39,339 nt of DNA, taken from CAZXGD01 sp046350455. GTDB taxonomy: Bacteria; Planctomycetota; Phycisphaerae; Phycisphaerales; SM1A02. Under the pieces are notes generated by a model, which worked only from the letters and a program-made list of their open reading frames with translations, ran no database searches and had not been told where the DNA came from. Shown in pieces: positions 1-7,517 of this stretch. Both the position numbers and the translations under genes were made by a program. How positions within the stretch are numbered: the stretch's first letter is position 1; each line of letters begins with the position of its first letter. The stretch is taken from NCBI GenBank assembly GCA_046350455.1, contig JAXMAM010000027.1, positions 1 to 39,339 on the forward strand, in the 5' to 3' direction.

Positions 1-2
1 AA

Positions 3-590
3 GGCACCGTGGTCAGCATCCGCCCAGAGGCGTGGGGTGCGCGTCTGTCTGTGGACGCCGGAACCTGGCAGCACGTGCCAGCGCTGGGCGACAGCATCAG
101 CGTGAACGGCGTGTGCCTGACCGTGGTGGAGCGCAACGCAGCGCTGCACTTTGACGTGGTGCCGCAGACGCTGGCGCTGACCACGCTGGGCGCCCTGCAG
201 CCAGGCGAGGTGGTGAATCTGGAGCACGCCTTGGCAGCAGGCCAGCTGGTGGGCGGGCACGTGGTGCAGGGGCACGTGGATGGCGTGGGCCTGGTGGTGG
301 GCGTGGACACCAGCCACGGCGGCTGGCGCACGCGCGTGCAGGCGCCGGCCACAGTCACGCCCTATCTGGTGGAGCGAGGCAGCATCGCGGTGGATGGCGT
401 GAGCCTGACCATCGCAGCAGCGCATCACGACTGGTTTGAGGTGGCGCTGATCCCTGCCACGCTGGAGCGCACCACGCTTCGGCTGCGGCTGGCTGGCAGC
501 CGCGTGAACCTGGAAGCAGACTGCATGGCCCGCATGGTGGCAGAGCAGGTGCGCCGGTACCTGCAGGCCAACCCGCGCAGCGGAGCGTGA
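3..590 (+). CDS. ribE: Riboflavin synthase alpha chain, 5' end missing
   Basis: Riboflavin synthase converts two 6,7-dimethyl-8-ribityllumazine molecules to riboflavin in the cytoplasm. The visible part shows both lumazine-binding barrels: the first has SISVNGVCLTV and VVQGHVDGVG, the second repeats the pattern with GSIAVDGVSLTI. That internal duplication is diagnostic of the family. The open frame runs off the left edge, and only about the first ten residues (the usual MFTGI start region) are missing. The first in-frame GTG in the window lies inside the barrel and is not the start. It ends at TGA and is followed by a hairpin before the convergent membrane-protein gene. No other rib gene is visible, so operon context is unknown. 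The family call is secure. Confidence 0.93.
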   Translation, partial: GTVVSIRPEAWGARLSVDAGTWQHVPALGDSISVNGVCLTVVERNAALHFDVVPQTLALTTLGALQPGEVVNLEHALAAGQLVGGHVVQGHVDGVGLVVGVDTSHGGWRTRVQAPATVTPYLVERGSIAVDGVSLTIAAAHHDWFEVALIPATLERTTLRLRLAGSRVNLEADCMARMVAEQVRRYLQANPRSGA

Positions 591-600
591 CGCGGTGCAG

Positions 601-622
601 CGGCGCGAATCGTGTTGCGCCG
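601..622. terminator. Hairpin between convergent genes
   Basis: CGGCGC at 601-606 pairs with GCGCCG at 617-622, and two further weaker pairs extend into the loop. It lies between the riboflavin synthase stop and the stop of the convergent LemA-type gene. There is no T-tract, so intrinsic termination is only inferred. Confidence 0.4.
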
Positions 623-637
623 GGGCGTTATGCAGTG

Positions 638-1915
638 CTACCGCTCCACTGGGCCGCCCAGCTCTGGCGGTGGCGCTGCCACGCCCGTCAGCCGCGCGAT
701 CACGCCCTCGGGGAAGGTGCGCAGGCGCTCCAGGAACGCCTTGCGGCTCTCCAGCTCAAAGGTGCGGGCCAGCGCGATGCGGTCTTCGGTGGCAGCCAGC
801 TCCTGCTGCAGCTTCAGGAAGGCTGCGTCAGCCTTCAGCTCCGGGTACGCCTCTGCCAGCGCGGTGAACACCTTGCCCGTGGCAGCGCCTGCGCGCAGCG
901 TGGCCAGGCTCTCCTGCACAGACCGTTCGTGCACCGCGTAGCCCTGCACCACCGCCACCAGGTTGGGCACCAGGTCGGAGCGGCGGTTCAGTTCCACATC
1001 CACCAGGCTGACTGCGCGCTGCCAGCGCGTGCGCACGCGCACCACGCCGTTGCGCATGATGGTGGCCCACAACGCCACGGCCAGCAGCGTGTATGCCGCG
1101 CTGCCAAAGCCAGCCATGGGCCACAGCGGATGGACGCTGGGGAACAGCCCAGCCAGCAGGATGCAGCCACCCATGGCAAAGGCGTAGCCAAACACCAGCG
1201 AGGTCACCGCCCACGCCATGCGGCTGCCGCGCACCGCGGCTTCGTTGCCTGTGCTGATGAGGAGCATGTCGTCCTCCTGGCGGTCGCGCTGCAGCACCAG
1301 CGCAGAGCCTTCCTGCGAGATGCACGCAGAACCCACCAGGTACACGTTGTCCTCCTGCGCCACGAGGGACTCTGTGAACGTGCGCTGGCCAGTGCTGCCG
1401 CTCACCACCACGCCCTCCGCCTTGGACCAGTAGAGCGGGTGGCTCCGCCCCACCGTCTGGCACACCGAGACCCGCGGCCGCCAGTCTGCGCCCGCCACTG
1501 CCACTGGGATGCGGCCTGTCTGGTCCTGCAGGTAGAAGTCGCGGGCGTCGCCGCCGCTGGCCACCGTGTCTGAGCCGCTCACCGTGCGTGTCTGCGTGCG
1601 GCCCTTGCTGTCTGTGTAGGTCTGGGTGCGGCGCCAGTGCTCTGCCACGCTCCACGCGTGGTACGTGCATTCGGTGCCGCTGATGCCCGCGCGCGCTGGC
1701 GTCGGGCAATTCACCAGCCCAGTGGTCTCCACCAGGCCCACGAAGATGCCGCGCAACGGCACTGTGGGCAGGTCCTTCAGCAGGCGGCAGAAGCGCACGC
1801 CAGCCCACCACGCCCACAGGAGGAGGAGCGCCACCACCCAGCCCACTGCGGTGATGGCCCACAGCGCGCCGGGATCCAAGCCTTCGAACGCTGGATGGTT
1901 AGTCAGCCCGTGCAT
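638..1915 (-). CDS. GIDE-LemA fusion membrane protein
   Basis: The protein has 425 residues. The N-terminus carries one hydrophobic helix (about 17-43). The middle (about 55-260) resembles the GIDE-type domain of membrane E3 ligases such as MULAN, without any RING finger, and is followed by two more membrane helices. The last about 110 residues match the LemA core: VDVELNRRSDLVPNLVAVVQ followed by GYAVHE. LemA proteins are membrane-anchored helical proteins of unknown role; the GIDE fold is also poorly understood in bacteria. The start at 1915 is chosen because the upstream extension is low-complexity sequence inside the phosphatase gene; a GGAG-like site precedes it. It overlaps the end of the phosphatase gene by 17 nt, so it is the last gene of a four-gene operon. 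The role is unknown; an envelope-stress function is inference. Confidence 0.78.
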   Translation of the reverse strand: MHGLTNHPAFEGLDPGALWAITAVGWVVALLLLWAWWAGVRFCRLLKDLPTVPLRGIFVGLVETTGLVNCPTPARAGISGTECTYHAWSVAEHWRRTQTYTDSKGRTQTRTVSGSDTVASGGDARDFYLQDQTGRIPVAVAGADWRPRVSVCQTVGRSHPLYWSKAEGVVVSGSTGQRTFTESLVAQEDNVYLVGSACISQEGSALVLQRDRQEDDMLLISTGNEAAVRGSRMAWAVTSLVFGYAFAMGGCILLAGLFPSVHPLWPMAGFGSAAYTLLAVALWATIMRNGVVRVRTRWQRAVSLVDVELNRRSDLVPNLVAVVQGYAVHERSVQESLATLRAGAATGKVFTALAEAYPELKADAAFLKLQQELAATEDRIALARTFELESRKAFLERLRTFPEGVIARLTGVAAPPPELGGPVER

Positions 1916-3158
1916 GGCCAGCGCTCCGTGCGCGTTCCACGATGAGCAGCGTGAGGTCATCCGCCTGCTGCAGGCTGCCAAACTGCATGTCCACCCGGCG
2001 GCCGATCTGCTCCACCATGGCGGCGGCGGAGCCTGCGGAAGCCAGCCCCTCGAACTCCTCCAGGTAGCGCTTGCTGGGCAGGCGTGCGCGGCGCGAGCCA
2101 GTGGGGTCGCCCGGGAAGGCCTGCTCAAAGCCGTCGCTGTGCATCAGCAGGCGGTCGCCCGGCTCAAGCGTGAACTCGCTGTCGGGGTAGACCTCGCCGT
2201 CGAACACGCCCAGCAGGCCGCCACCAGTGTCCAGCATGCGCGTGCCGCCCGATGCCTGCAGCACCAGCGAAGGTGGATGCCCAGCAGAGGACATGCGCAC
2301 CAGGCCGGTGCGGCCGTTGATCACGCAGTACACCGCGGTGGCAAAGCGCGTGGTGCGCCCCTGGTGCGCGATCATCTCTGTGTTGATGCGTGCCAGCGCC
2401 TCGCCCGGCGGAACGATGCGATAGCTGCCCGGGCTGGTCTCCTTGGCGGGAAGGCCGCGGCAGATCACCATGGTGAGGAGCGCGGCCGGCACGCCGTGGC
2501 CCACCGCATCGGCCACGAATACGCCGATGTGGTCCTCGTCCAGGCGCACCACGTCGTACACGTCGCCGCTGACGTAGCTGGCAGGGCGCCAGAATGCAGC
2601 CACATGCAGCTGGCCCACCTGTGGAAAGGCCTTGGGCAGGAACTCGCGCTGCACGTTGGCAGCCAGCTGCAGCTCCTCCTGCATGCGCGCGATCTCGCTG
2701 CGCAGGCCGCTGGTGAAGCGCGTGGCCACCCCCAGCTCGCGGTTCAGGCGCTCCACCTCGGTCTGCCGCGCCAGCATGCCGCGCAGGCAGGCCGCGATGG
2801 TCTCTGGCGAGGCGTCCAGGCGCTCTACGGCCACCTCTTCAGTAGCAGCGCGGCGGCGGCCGGCTTCATCAATGAGCATCAGCACAGGTACGCGCGCCAG
2901 CTCAGCGGCGTCCAGCGTGGCGGTCAGCCCCATGGGCGCGTCGCGGCCGTCCAGCAGCAGCACCACCACGGGGTTGCCCTCGGTCATGCTGCGGCCAGCA
3001 GACTCTTCCAGCGGCAGCGGCTCTGCAGTTACATCCTGGCCCACCAGCGCTGGCAGTTGCGCGGCCAGCTCGCGCGCGCGGTGCAGCAACGATGGCGTGG
3101 CCGCCATGAGCAGCGTGGCAGCGTGTGTCCTGGTGCGCCGGGTGGGCAGGGTGGTCAT
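1899..3158 (-). CDS. RsbU/SpoIIE-type PP2C serine phosphatase
   Basis: This 419-residue protein is a PPM-family phosphatase of the kind that controls partner-switching regulators. The catalytic half carries the family's metal-binding aspartates in order: SGDVYD, ADAVGHGVPAALL, SSAGHPPSL, SDGFEQA and QADDLTLLIVE. It therefore looks active. The first about 125 residues form an alpha/beta segment resembling a worn receiver domain (VVVLLLDGRDAP). A coiled coil rich in Glu/Arg (about 128-165) links it to the phosphatase, the usual input-helix-PP2C layout. Its ATG overlaps the stop of the DUF192 gene in an ATGA, and its own end overlaps the GIDE-LemA start. No anti-sigma kinase or STAS protein is encoded nearby, so its substrate cannot be told. 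Confidence 0.9.
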   Translation of the reverse strand: MTTLPTRRTRTHAATLLMAATPSLLHRARELAAQLPALVGQDVTAEPLPLEESAGRSMTEGNPVVVLLLDGRDAPMGLTATLDAAELARVPVLMLIDEAGRRRAATEEVAVERLDASPETIAACLRGMLARQTEVERLNRELGVATRFTSGLRSEIARMQEELQLAANVQREFLPKAFPQVGQLHVAAFWRPASYVSGDVYDVVRLDEDHIGVFVADAVGHGVPAALLTMVICRGLPAKETSPGSYRIVPPGEALARINTEMIAHQGRTTRFATAVYCVINGRTGLVRMSSAGHPPSLVLQASGGTRMLDTGGGLLGVFDGEVYPDSEFTLEPGDRLLMHSDGFEQAFPGDPTGSRRARLPSKRYLEEFEGLASAGSAAAMVEQIGRRVDMQFGSLQQADDLTLLIVERARSAGHARAD

Positions 3159-3673
3159 TGCGCGGCTGTCTTCAGCGTCTCAAAATCCAAGGGCAGCTTC
3201 TGCTGCGTCTTCAGGCCAAGCTCCTTGGCGCGGCCCTCGCGGAGCTCCAGCACAAACTGCGCCTTCGAAAGGCTGTTGTAGCGGCGCAGGCGTTCTTCGT
3301 ACTGCTTGGTGGTTTCGTTGGGCCCCTGCAGCGGCTCCTGGGTCATGGTGTAGATGGCGGTGATGTATCCCAGCGAGTCCAGGAACACGATGTCCATGTT
3401 GGTCACGCAGTCCTTCATGTAGAAGTTGTGGTACTGCGCTTCGGGGAACACAAAGACCATGCCACCATCAGCGGGGATGTCTGTCACGCCACCCAGGCCG
3501 CGCTGCCGCGTGGGATCGCTGGCAGAGACCTTCAGCGTGAAGGGCTGGTTGTTGATGGTGGTGCGCCACTCGCCGCCATCTTTCACGCTGCTGTTGCCAC
3601 AGCCTGGCAGCAGCGCAGCGCACAGCAGGACGGTCAGAGTGATGAGGCAGGCGCAGAGCCGGTGTGGAGCCAT
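3155..3673 (-). CDS. DUF192 lipoprotein
   Basis: The 172-residue protein starts with a basic, hydrophobic signal sequence and a lipobox ending in LLPGC (Cys25), so it is predicted to be lipid-anchored on the periplasmic side. The rest is a DUF192 domain: RQRGLGGV, then GGMVFVFPEAQYHNFYMKDC, then MDIVFLDSLGYI and a C-terminal strand FVLELREGRAKELGL. DUF192 proteins are small beta-barrels of unknown biochemical function, often exported. The longer upstream open frame is rejected because the lipoprotein start at 3673 fits an export signal exactly. It overlaps the end of the GluQ gene by 40 nt and the next gene by an ATGA. Confidence 0.88.
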   Translation of the reverse strand: MAPHRLCACLITLTVLLCAALLPGCGNSSVKDGGEWRTTINNQPFTLKVSASDPTRQRGLGGVTDIPADGGMVFVFPEAQYHNFYMKDCVTNMDIVFLDSLGYITAIYTMTQEPLQGPNETTKQYEERLRRYNSLSKAQFVLELREGRAKELGLKTQQKLPLDFETLKTAAQ

Positions 3674-4629
3674 TCCAGGATGGGATCGGTGAGCGAGGGT
3701 GGTTGATGCGCAGCGCGCGCTGCCCAGACGCGCAGCATAGAAGGGTGGAGGGCTGCTGGCAGGCGTGCTGCATCCATGGGCTGCAGGCTGGGCTGCGCGC
3801 CGCACCACCACGCCACCAGTCCCACCACCCGCTCAGGCGGTGTGCCAGTCTGACGCAGGTGCGTCAGCGAGTAGCTGCCAGCACGCTTGGCCAGGCGCTG
3901 GCCAGCAGCGTCTGTCACCAGGGGCAGATGCCACCAGCGCGGCGCTGGCTTGCCCAGGGCGCGGTAGATCAGCGTCTGCAGCGCGGCAGAGGGCAGGAGG
4001 TCCTGGCCGCGCACCACATCGGTCACGCCCTGGGCGGCGTCATCCACCACCACTGCCAGCTGGTAGGCGGGGTAGCCAGACTTGGTCCACACAATGAAGT
4101 CGCCCTCTGACTGGGCGGGGTGAAAGGTGCTCAGGCCGTGCAGCTGGTCCTGCACTGCGATGTCACCAGGATCCACCCGAAGGCGATGGTTCACATCGGC
4201 GCGAGCAAAGCCCCACGCTGGGCCTGGCGGCGGGCGGAGCGTGTGGGGAAAGGGCGCGCCAGCGGGCTGATGCGGTGCGCTGAGGGCGGCGGCAGCTTCG
4301 CGCACCTCTGCCCGGGAGTGCGGGCTCTGATACACCAGCCCAGCGGCAGCCAGCGCCTCCATGGCCTGGTGGTAGAGCGGCATGCGGTCTGACTGGCGGA
4401 CCGGCGGGCCATCGTGGTCCACGCCCAGCCAGGCCAGATCCACCTCTGCTTCAGTGGCTGCTGCCTGCACGCGAGCGGTGTCCAGGTCCTCGATGCGCAG
4501 GTGCAGGCGCCAGCCCAGCTTGCGTGCCAGCGCCCAGTTCACCAGGAACGTGCAGGCGTTTCCAACGTGGAGCGGCCCTGTGGGAGAGGGTGCCAGACGG
4601 GAAGCAGCCAGCGGAGCAGCAACGGCCAT
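3634..4629 (-). CDS. gluQ: Glutamyl-Q tRNA(Asp) synthetase
   Basis: GluQ is a truncated glutamyl-tRNA synthetase that attaches glutamate to the queuosine base of tRNA(Asp). The protein has 331 residues, the right size for the catalytic domain only. RLAPSPTGPLHVGNA is the class I HIGH region, RIEDLDTAR follows, and RLAKRAGS stands at the KMSKS position. The anticodon-binding domain of true GluRS is absent. The cysteine cluster that binds zinc in E. coli GluQ is missing: the corresponding stretch reads YQSPHSRAEV. A TTG three codons upstream (4638) is possible, but the ATG at 4629 sits 8 nt from a TACCGT -10-like box. It heads the operon that includes the DUF192, phosphatase and GIDE-LemA genes. 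A tRNA-modification gene leading a signalling operon is unusual. Confidence 0.9.
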   Translation of the reverse strand: MAVAAPLAASRLAPSPTGPLHVGNACTFLVNWALARKLGWRLHLRIEDLDTARVQAAATEAEVDLAWLGVDHDGPPVRQSDRMPLYHQAMEALAAAGLVYQSPHSRAEVREAAAALSAPHQPAGAPFPHTLRPPPGPAWGFARADVNHRLRVDPGDIAVQDQLHGLSTFHPAQSEGDFIVWTKSGYPAYQLAVVVDDAAQGVTDVVRGQDLLPSAALQTLIYRALGKPAPRWWHLPLVTDAAGQRLAKRAGSYSLTHLRQTGTPPERVVGLVAWWCGAQPSLQPMDAARLPAALHPSMLRVWAARAAHQPPSLTDPILEWLHTGSAPASSL

Positions 4630-4637
4630 GCTGCGCA

Positions 4638-4647
4638 ACGGTATATT
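4638..4647. promoter_or_regulatory. Overlapping divergent -10 boxes, gluQ and pterin dehydratase
   Basis: On the plus strand TATATT (4642-4647) lies 10 nt before the pterin dehydratase ATG. On the minus strand TACCGT (4643-4638) lies 8 nt before the gluQ ATG. Neither start has a Shine-Dalgarno sequence, and no -35 consensus is visible on either side. Leaderless transcription in both directions from one AT-rich island is inferred. Confidence 0.5.
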
Positions 4648-4657
4648 CGTTCAGACC

Positions 4658-4948
4658 ATGGCACGCCTCACGGCGAAGCAGATTCAGGCCAAGCTGGCAT
4701 CCTTGCCAGAATGGACCCAGAGCGGGGGAGTCATTCAGCGCACCTTTGCGTTTCCAGACTTCGTGCAGGCCATGGCCTTTGTGAACCATGCTGCCCAGGA
4801 GGCGGAGCGCGTGCAGCACCACCCGGACATCATGGTGCGATACAGCAAGGTCACACTGGCGCTGTCCACGCACGACGCGGGCGGCATCACGCAGAAGGAC
4901 TTTGACTTCGCAGCAGCCGCGGACGGCATGTTCAAGCGCAAGGCGTAG
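4658..4948 (+). CDS. phhB: Pterin-4a-carbinolamine dehydratase
   Basis: The 96-residue protein has the family signature HHPDIMVRYSKVTLALSTHD followed by AGGITQKDFDFA. The paired histidines and the later threonine-histidine of the active site are intact. The enzyme dehydrates 4a-hydroxytetrahydropterin, either to recycle the cofactor of aromatic hydroxylases or as a general pterin activity; no hydroxylase gene is nearby. The start at 4658 gives the usual family length and is 10 nt from a TATATT box. A second in-frame ATG at 4628 would add ten unconserved residues and overlap the divergent gluQ start. The gene converges on mcsB with 18 nt between the stops. Confidence 0.93.
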   Translation: MARLTAKQIQAKLASLPEWTQSGGVIQRTFAFPDFVQAMAFVNHAAQEAERVQHHPDIMVRYSKVTLALSTHDAGGITQKDFDFAAAADGMFKRKA

Positions 4949-4966
4949 CAGCGCGGCGCGCGTGCT

Positions 4967-5983
4967 TCACGGCCGCCAGTCGCCCAGGCAGGTGCGGGTG
5001 GCGCGGGCGCGGGCCTCGCGTTCGTCGTCCTCTGTCTGGATGCCGGGGAAGTTCACTCGCAGGTGGGCGGGCTGGATGGCGATGGTCAGGCGGTTGAGCG
5101 TCTCCAGCTCCACGCCCTGCACCAGGCCCACGCACACGCCCAGGCGCACGCTGCTCAGCAGCTTCATGGTCTCGTCCAGGCCCAGCATGCGGGCTGCGCG
5201 CAGCGCCGCCACGCCGCGGAACACGCGGTCCTCCACGACGCGCCGGCTGCGCTCCAGCATGGCGCGGCGCGCCTCGCGCTCGTAGGCCACCACCGTGGGC
5301 ACGATGCGGCCCACGAAGTCCTCCAGCAGGTCTGTCTCGCGCACGCCCAGCGTGCGCTGGTTGGAGATCTGGAACCAGTCGCCGATGGCGTCGCTGCCTT
5401 CGCCGTAGAAGCCGCGGACCGCCAGGTGCAGGTCCTTGGCAGCGCGCTTCACCCGCTCGATCTCGTTGGTCTGGCGGAGCGCGCGCAGGTGCACCATGAC
5501 GCTCAGGCGGATGCCACAGCCCACGTTGGTGGGACAGGCGGTCAGGTAGCCCAGCGTGGGGCAGAAGGCAAAATCAAGGCTCGCGCTGAGCGCGTCGTCC
5601 ACCGCCATGGCGGTCTGGAACGCCTCCTTCAGCGCAGACCCCTGGCGCATGGCCTGGATGCGCAGGTGGTCCTCCTCGTTGACCATGATGCTGAGCGTCT
5701 CGCAGGGCGTGACCGCCAGCGCCCGCGGGGAGTCGCCCTCTGCAAACTGGCGCGACACCAGGTGCCGCTCCACCAGCAGCTGGCGCGCGCTGGCGTCCAG
5801 CTGCGGAATGTCAATCCAGCCAGCGCCGCCTGACACGGAAGCGTTGACCGGCGCGGCGCGCACGGTCTCCACCACCTCGCGGCGCTGCTGGTGCGAGGCG
5901 CGGTTCACAAAGGGGAACGCAGCCAGGTTCCTGGCCAGCCGCACCCGGCAGCTCATCACCACGTCGCTGTCAGGATGGGTCAC
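4967..5983 (-). CDS. mcsB: Protein-arginine kinase McsB
   Basis: McsB phosphorylates arginine residues on misfolded proteins and so marks them for ClpC-ClpP. The 338-residue protein matches the phosphagen-kinase fold: SCRVRLARNLAAFPF near the N-terminus, then VNEEDHLRIQAM, then LGYLTACPTNVGCGIRLSVM around the active-site cysteine loop. The length is near that of the Bacillus enzyme (about 360), with a shorter C-terminus. The start is GTG and overlaps the mcsA stop as GTGA, so the two are translationally coupled. Because McsA is encoded next to it and ClpC lies in the same window, a kinase role in proteolysis is far more likely than a creatine-kinase-like one. Confidence 0.95.
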   Translation of the reverse strand: MTHPDSDVVMSCRVRLARNLAAFPFVNRASHQQRREVVETVRAAPVNASVSGGAGWIDIPQLDASARQLLVERHLVSRQFAEGDSPRALAVTPCETLSIMVNEEDHLRIQAMRQGSALKEAFQTAMAVDDALSASLDFAFCPTLGYLTACPTNVGCGIRLSVMVHLRALRQTNEIERVKRAAKDLHLAVRGFYGEGSDAIGDWFQISNQRTLGVRETDLLEDFVGRIVPTVVAYEREARRAMLERSRRVVEDRVFRGVAALRAARMLGLDETMKLLSSVRLGVCVGLVQGVELETLNRLTIAIQPAHLRVNFPGIQTEDDEREARARATRTCLGDWRP

Positions 5984-6501
5984 GCCACGCCTCCGCGCCC
6001 CACCGGCGCTGGGCCGCCGGGGCGCATCTCCTTGATTCGGTCGCGCAGGCGCGCGGCGCGCTCGTACTGCTCGGCGCGGACTGCTTCGTCCAGTTCGCGC
6101 AGCATCTGCTGCAGCACGGCGGCGCGCTGCTGCGAGTCTCCCACGCGTGGCGGGGCCTTGCCCACGTGCTGCGTGGATCCATGCGCGCGGTCCAGCACCA
6201 CCTGCAGCGTGGCGGCAAAGGCCTGGTAGCAGTCAGCGCAGCCCAGCACGCCCTGGGCGCGGTGCTCTGCGTAGCTCATGCCGCAGCGCTGGCAGACAGG
6301 GCCCTTGGTGCGCGCAGCGCCAGGCACCGCAAACTGCTCCAGCAGCTTGCCGATGGGTGGCGCGCCTGGGATCTGGATGCCAGCAGCGTTGGCGTGCTCC
6401 TCGCAGAGGTGCACCTCATGCATGGTCCCGTTCACAATGACGGTGTTGTGCACCACAGCAGGCTGTGAGCAGTGGTCGCAGGGCTTGAAGGGGGCCGCCA
6501 T
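5980..6501 (-). CDS. mcsA: McsA-like activator of McsB, zinc and UVR protein
   Basis: The protein has 173 residues. Two treble-clef style cysteine sets are visible: CDHC with HLCEEH near the N-terminus, and CQRCG with CADC in the middle. The C-terminal helix pair LLRELDEAVRAEQ then YERAARLRDRIKEM is a UVR motif, the same element found in the middle of ClpC. In Firmicutes McsA binds zinc, activates McsB and couples it to ClpC. The start at 6501 is 7 nt from a TAGAAT box that overlaps the kdsA stop codon. It is encoded 10 bp after kdsA and overlaps mcsB by four bases. Confidence 0.92.
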   Translation of the reverse strand: MAAPFKPCDHCSQPAVVHNTVIVNGTMHEVHLCEEHANAAGIQIPGAPPIGKLLEQFAVPGAARTKGPVCQRCGMSYAEHRAQGVLGCADCYQAFAATLQVVLDRAHGSTQHVGKAPPRVGDSQQRAAVLQQMLRELDEAVRAEQYERAARLRDRIKEMRPGGPAPVGRGGVA

Positions 6502-6508
6502 GTGCGTG

Positions 6509-6514
6509 ATTCTA
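6509..6514 (-). promoter_or_regulatory. -10-like box for mcsA, overlapping the kdsA stop
   Basis: TAGAAT on the minus strand lies 7 nt before the mcsA ATG. Its first three bases are the TAG stop of kdsA. No Shine-Dalgarno sequence is present, so a leaderless mcsA-mcsB transcript separate from kdsA is inferred. Confidence 0.45.
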
Positions 6515-7372
6515 GGCGCGCTCCGCAGCAATCCAAGCAGCCGCCGCCTTCCGGACAGCGCACAGCGACTCCAGCAGGGCTGGCACCGCCTCCAGGGGCT
6601 GGATGGTGCCTGCGTCGCTCTGGCTGCGCGCTGGCTCTGGATGGCACTCCAGGAACACTGCGTCCACGCCTGCAGCAACCGCAGCGCGTGCCAGCAGCCC
6701 GCAGCGCTCTGGGCGGCCTCCTGTGGCGGTGCCTGTGGCGCCTGGCAGCTGGGTGCTGTGCGTGGCGTCAAAGCACACGGGCGCGCCCAGCGCCATCAGG
6801 TCGCCCAGGCCGATGAAGTCTGTCACCAGACGGTGATAGCCGAAGAACGTTCCGCGTTCCGTCAGCATGGTGTGCGCGCAGCCGCCCTCCTTCAGCTTGG
6901 CCAGCACGTTGCGCATTTCTTCGGGCGCCATGAACTGGCCCTTCTTCACGTTCACAGGCCGACCAGTGGCGGCTGCAGCGGCAAGCAGGTCTGTCTGCCG
7001 GCACAGGAACGCTGGCACCTGCAGCAGGTCCACCACCTTGCCAACAGGCGCGGCCTGGGTGGCGTCGTGGATGTCGGTGGTGATGGGGGCGTCAAGCTCA
7101 GCGCGCAGGCGGGCCAGCTCCTTCAGGCCAGCCGCCAGGCCAGGGCCGCGGCTGCTGTGGATGCTGGAGCGATTGGCCTTGTCAAAGCTTGCCTTGAAGA
7201 CAAAACCAAGCCCCAGGCGCTGGCAGGCGTCCTTCACGGCGCGGCCGATACGGCTGTTGGTGGCTGCGTCCTCCAGCACGCACGGACCAGCGATGACCAG
7301 CAGCTGGCGCTGTGGTGCCGAGAAGAACGCGCTGAGGAGCGGGTGGAGGGCAGGGGCGTTATCTGGGTTCAT
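6512..7372 (-). CDS. kdsA: Kdo-8-phosphate synthase, metal-dependent class
   Basis: KdsA condenses arabinose-5-phosphate with phosphoenolpyruvate to give Kdo-8-phosphate, the first committed step to the Kdo sugar of lipopolysaccharide. The 286-residue protein shows LLVIAGPCVLED (Cys31), FKASFDKANRSS, TDIHDATQ, PVNVKKGQF, DATHSTQLPG, ECHPEP and SDAGT. Cysteine in IAGPC, where the E. coli-type enzyme has asparagine, marks the metal-dependent class typified by Aquifex; the other expected ligands (His in THSTQ, Glu in ECHPEP, Asp in SDAGT) are present. The ATG at 7372 is preferred over the in-frame GTG at 7390 because AGGA lies just before it. Its presence implies an outer membrane with Kdo-containing lipid. 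Confidence 0.95.
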   Translation of the reverse strand: MNPDNAPALHPLLSAFFSAPQRQLLVIAGPCVLEDAATNSRIGRAVKDACQRLGLGFVFKASFDKANRSSIHSSRGPGLAAGLKELARLRAELDAPITTDIHDATQAAPVGKVVDLLQVPAFLCRQTDLLAAAAATGRPVNVKKGQFMAPEEMRNVLAKLKEGGCAHTMLTERGTFFGYHRLVTDFIGLGDLMALGAPVCFDATHSTQLPGATGTATGGRPERCGLLARAAVAAGVDAVFLECHPEPARSQSDAGTIQPLEAVPALLESLCAVRKAAAAWIAAERA

Positions 7373-7517
7373 GCAGTGTTCCTGGCACACGCGTCACAGG
7401 CCGACGCCATAGTGGAAAACTACAGGAGCACGCTTCCCGCGGGGCGGCCCGTAATGCATGGTTTGGGCAACGGTTGCGTGACTTTCCCTTCGCAGCCACG
7501 ATGCCAGGAGGTGTGAG
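7373..7517. promoter_or_regulatory. Divergent intergenic region kdsA / DUF1444
   Basis: This 145-bp gap holds the promoters of two divergent genes. On the plus strand a strong AGGAGGTG ribosome site lies just before the DUF1444 ATG. On the minus strand a TATGGC box lies about 35 nt upstream of kdsA, whose leader has AGGA. The region is visibly more AT-rich than its surroundings. Confidence 0.5.

Noticed and set aside
1626..3281. A 551-codon plus-strand frame
   Set aside because: It is antisense to the phosphatase and GIDE-LemA genes, both of which have clear motifs.
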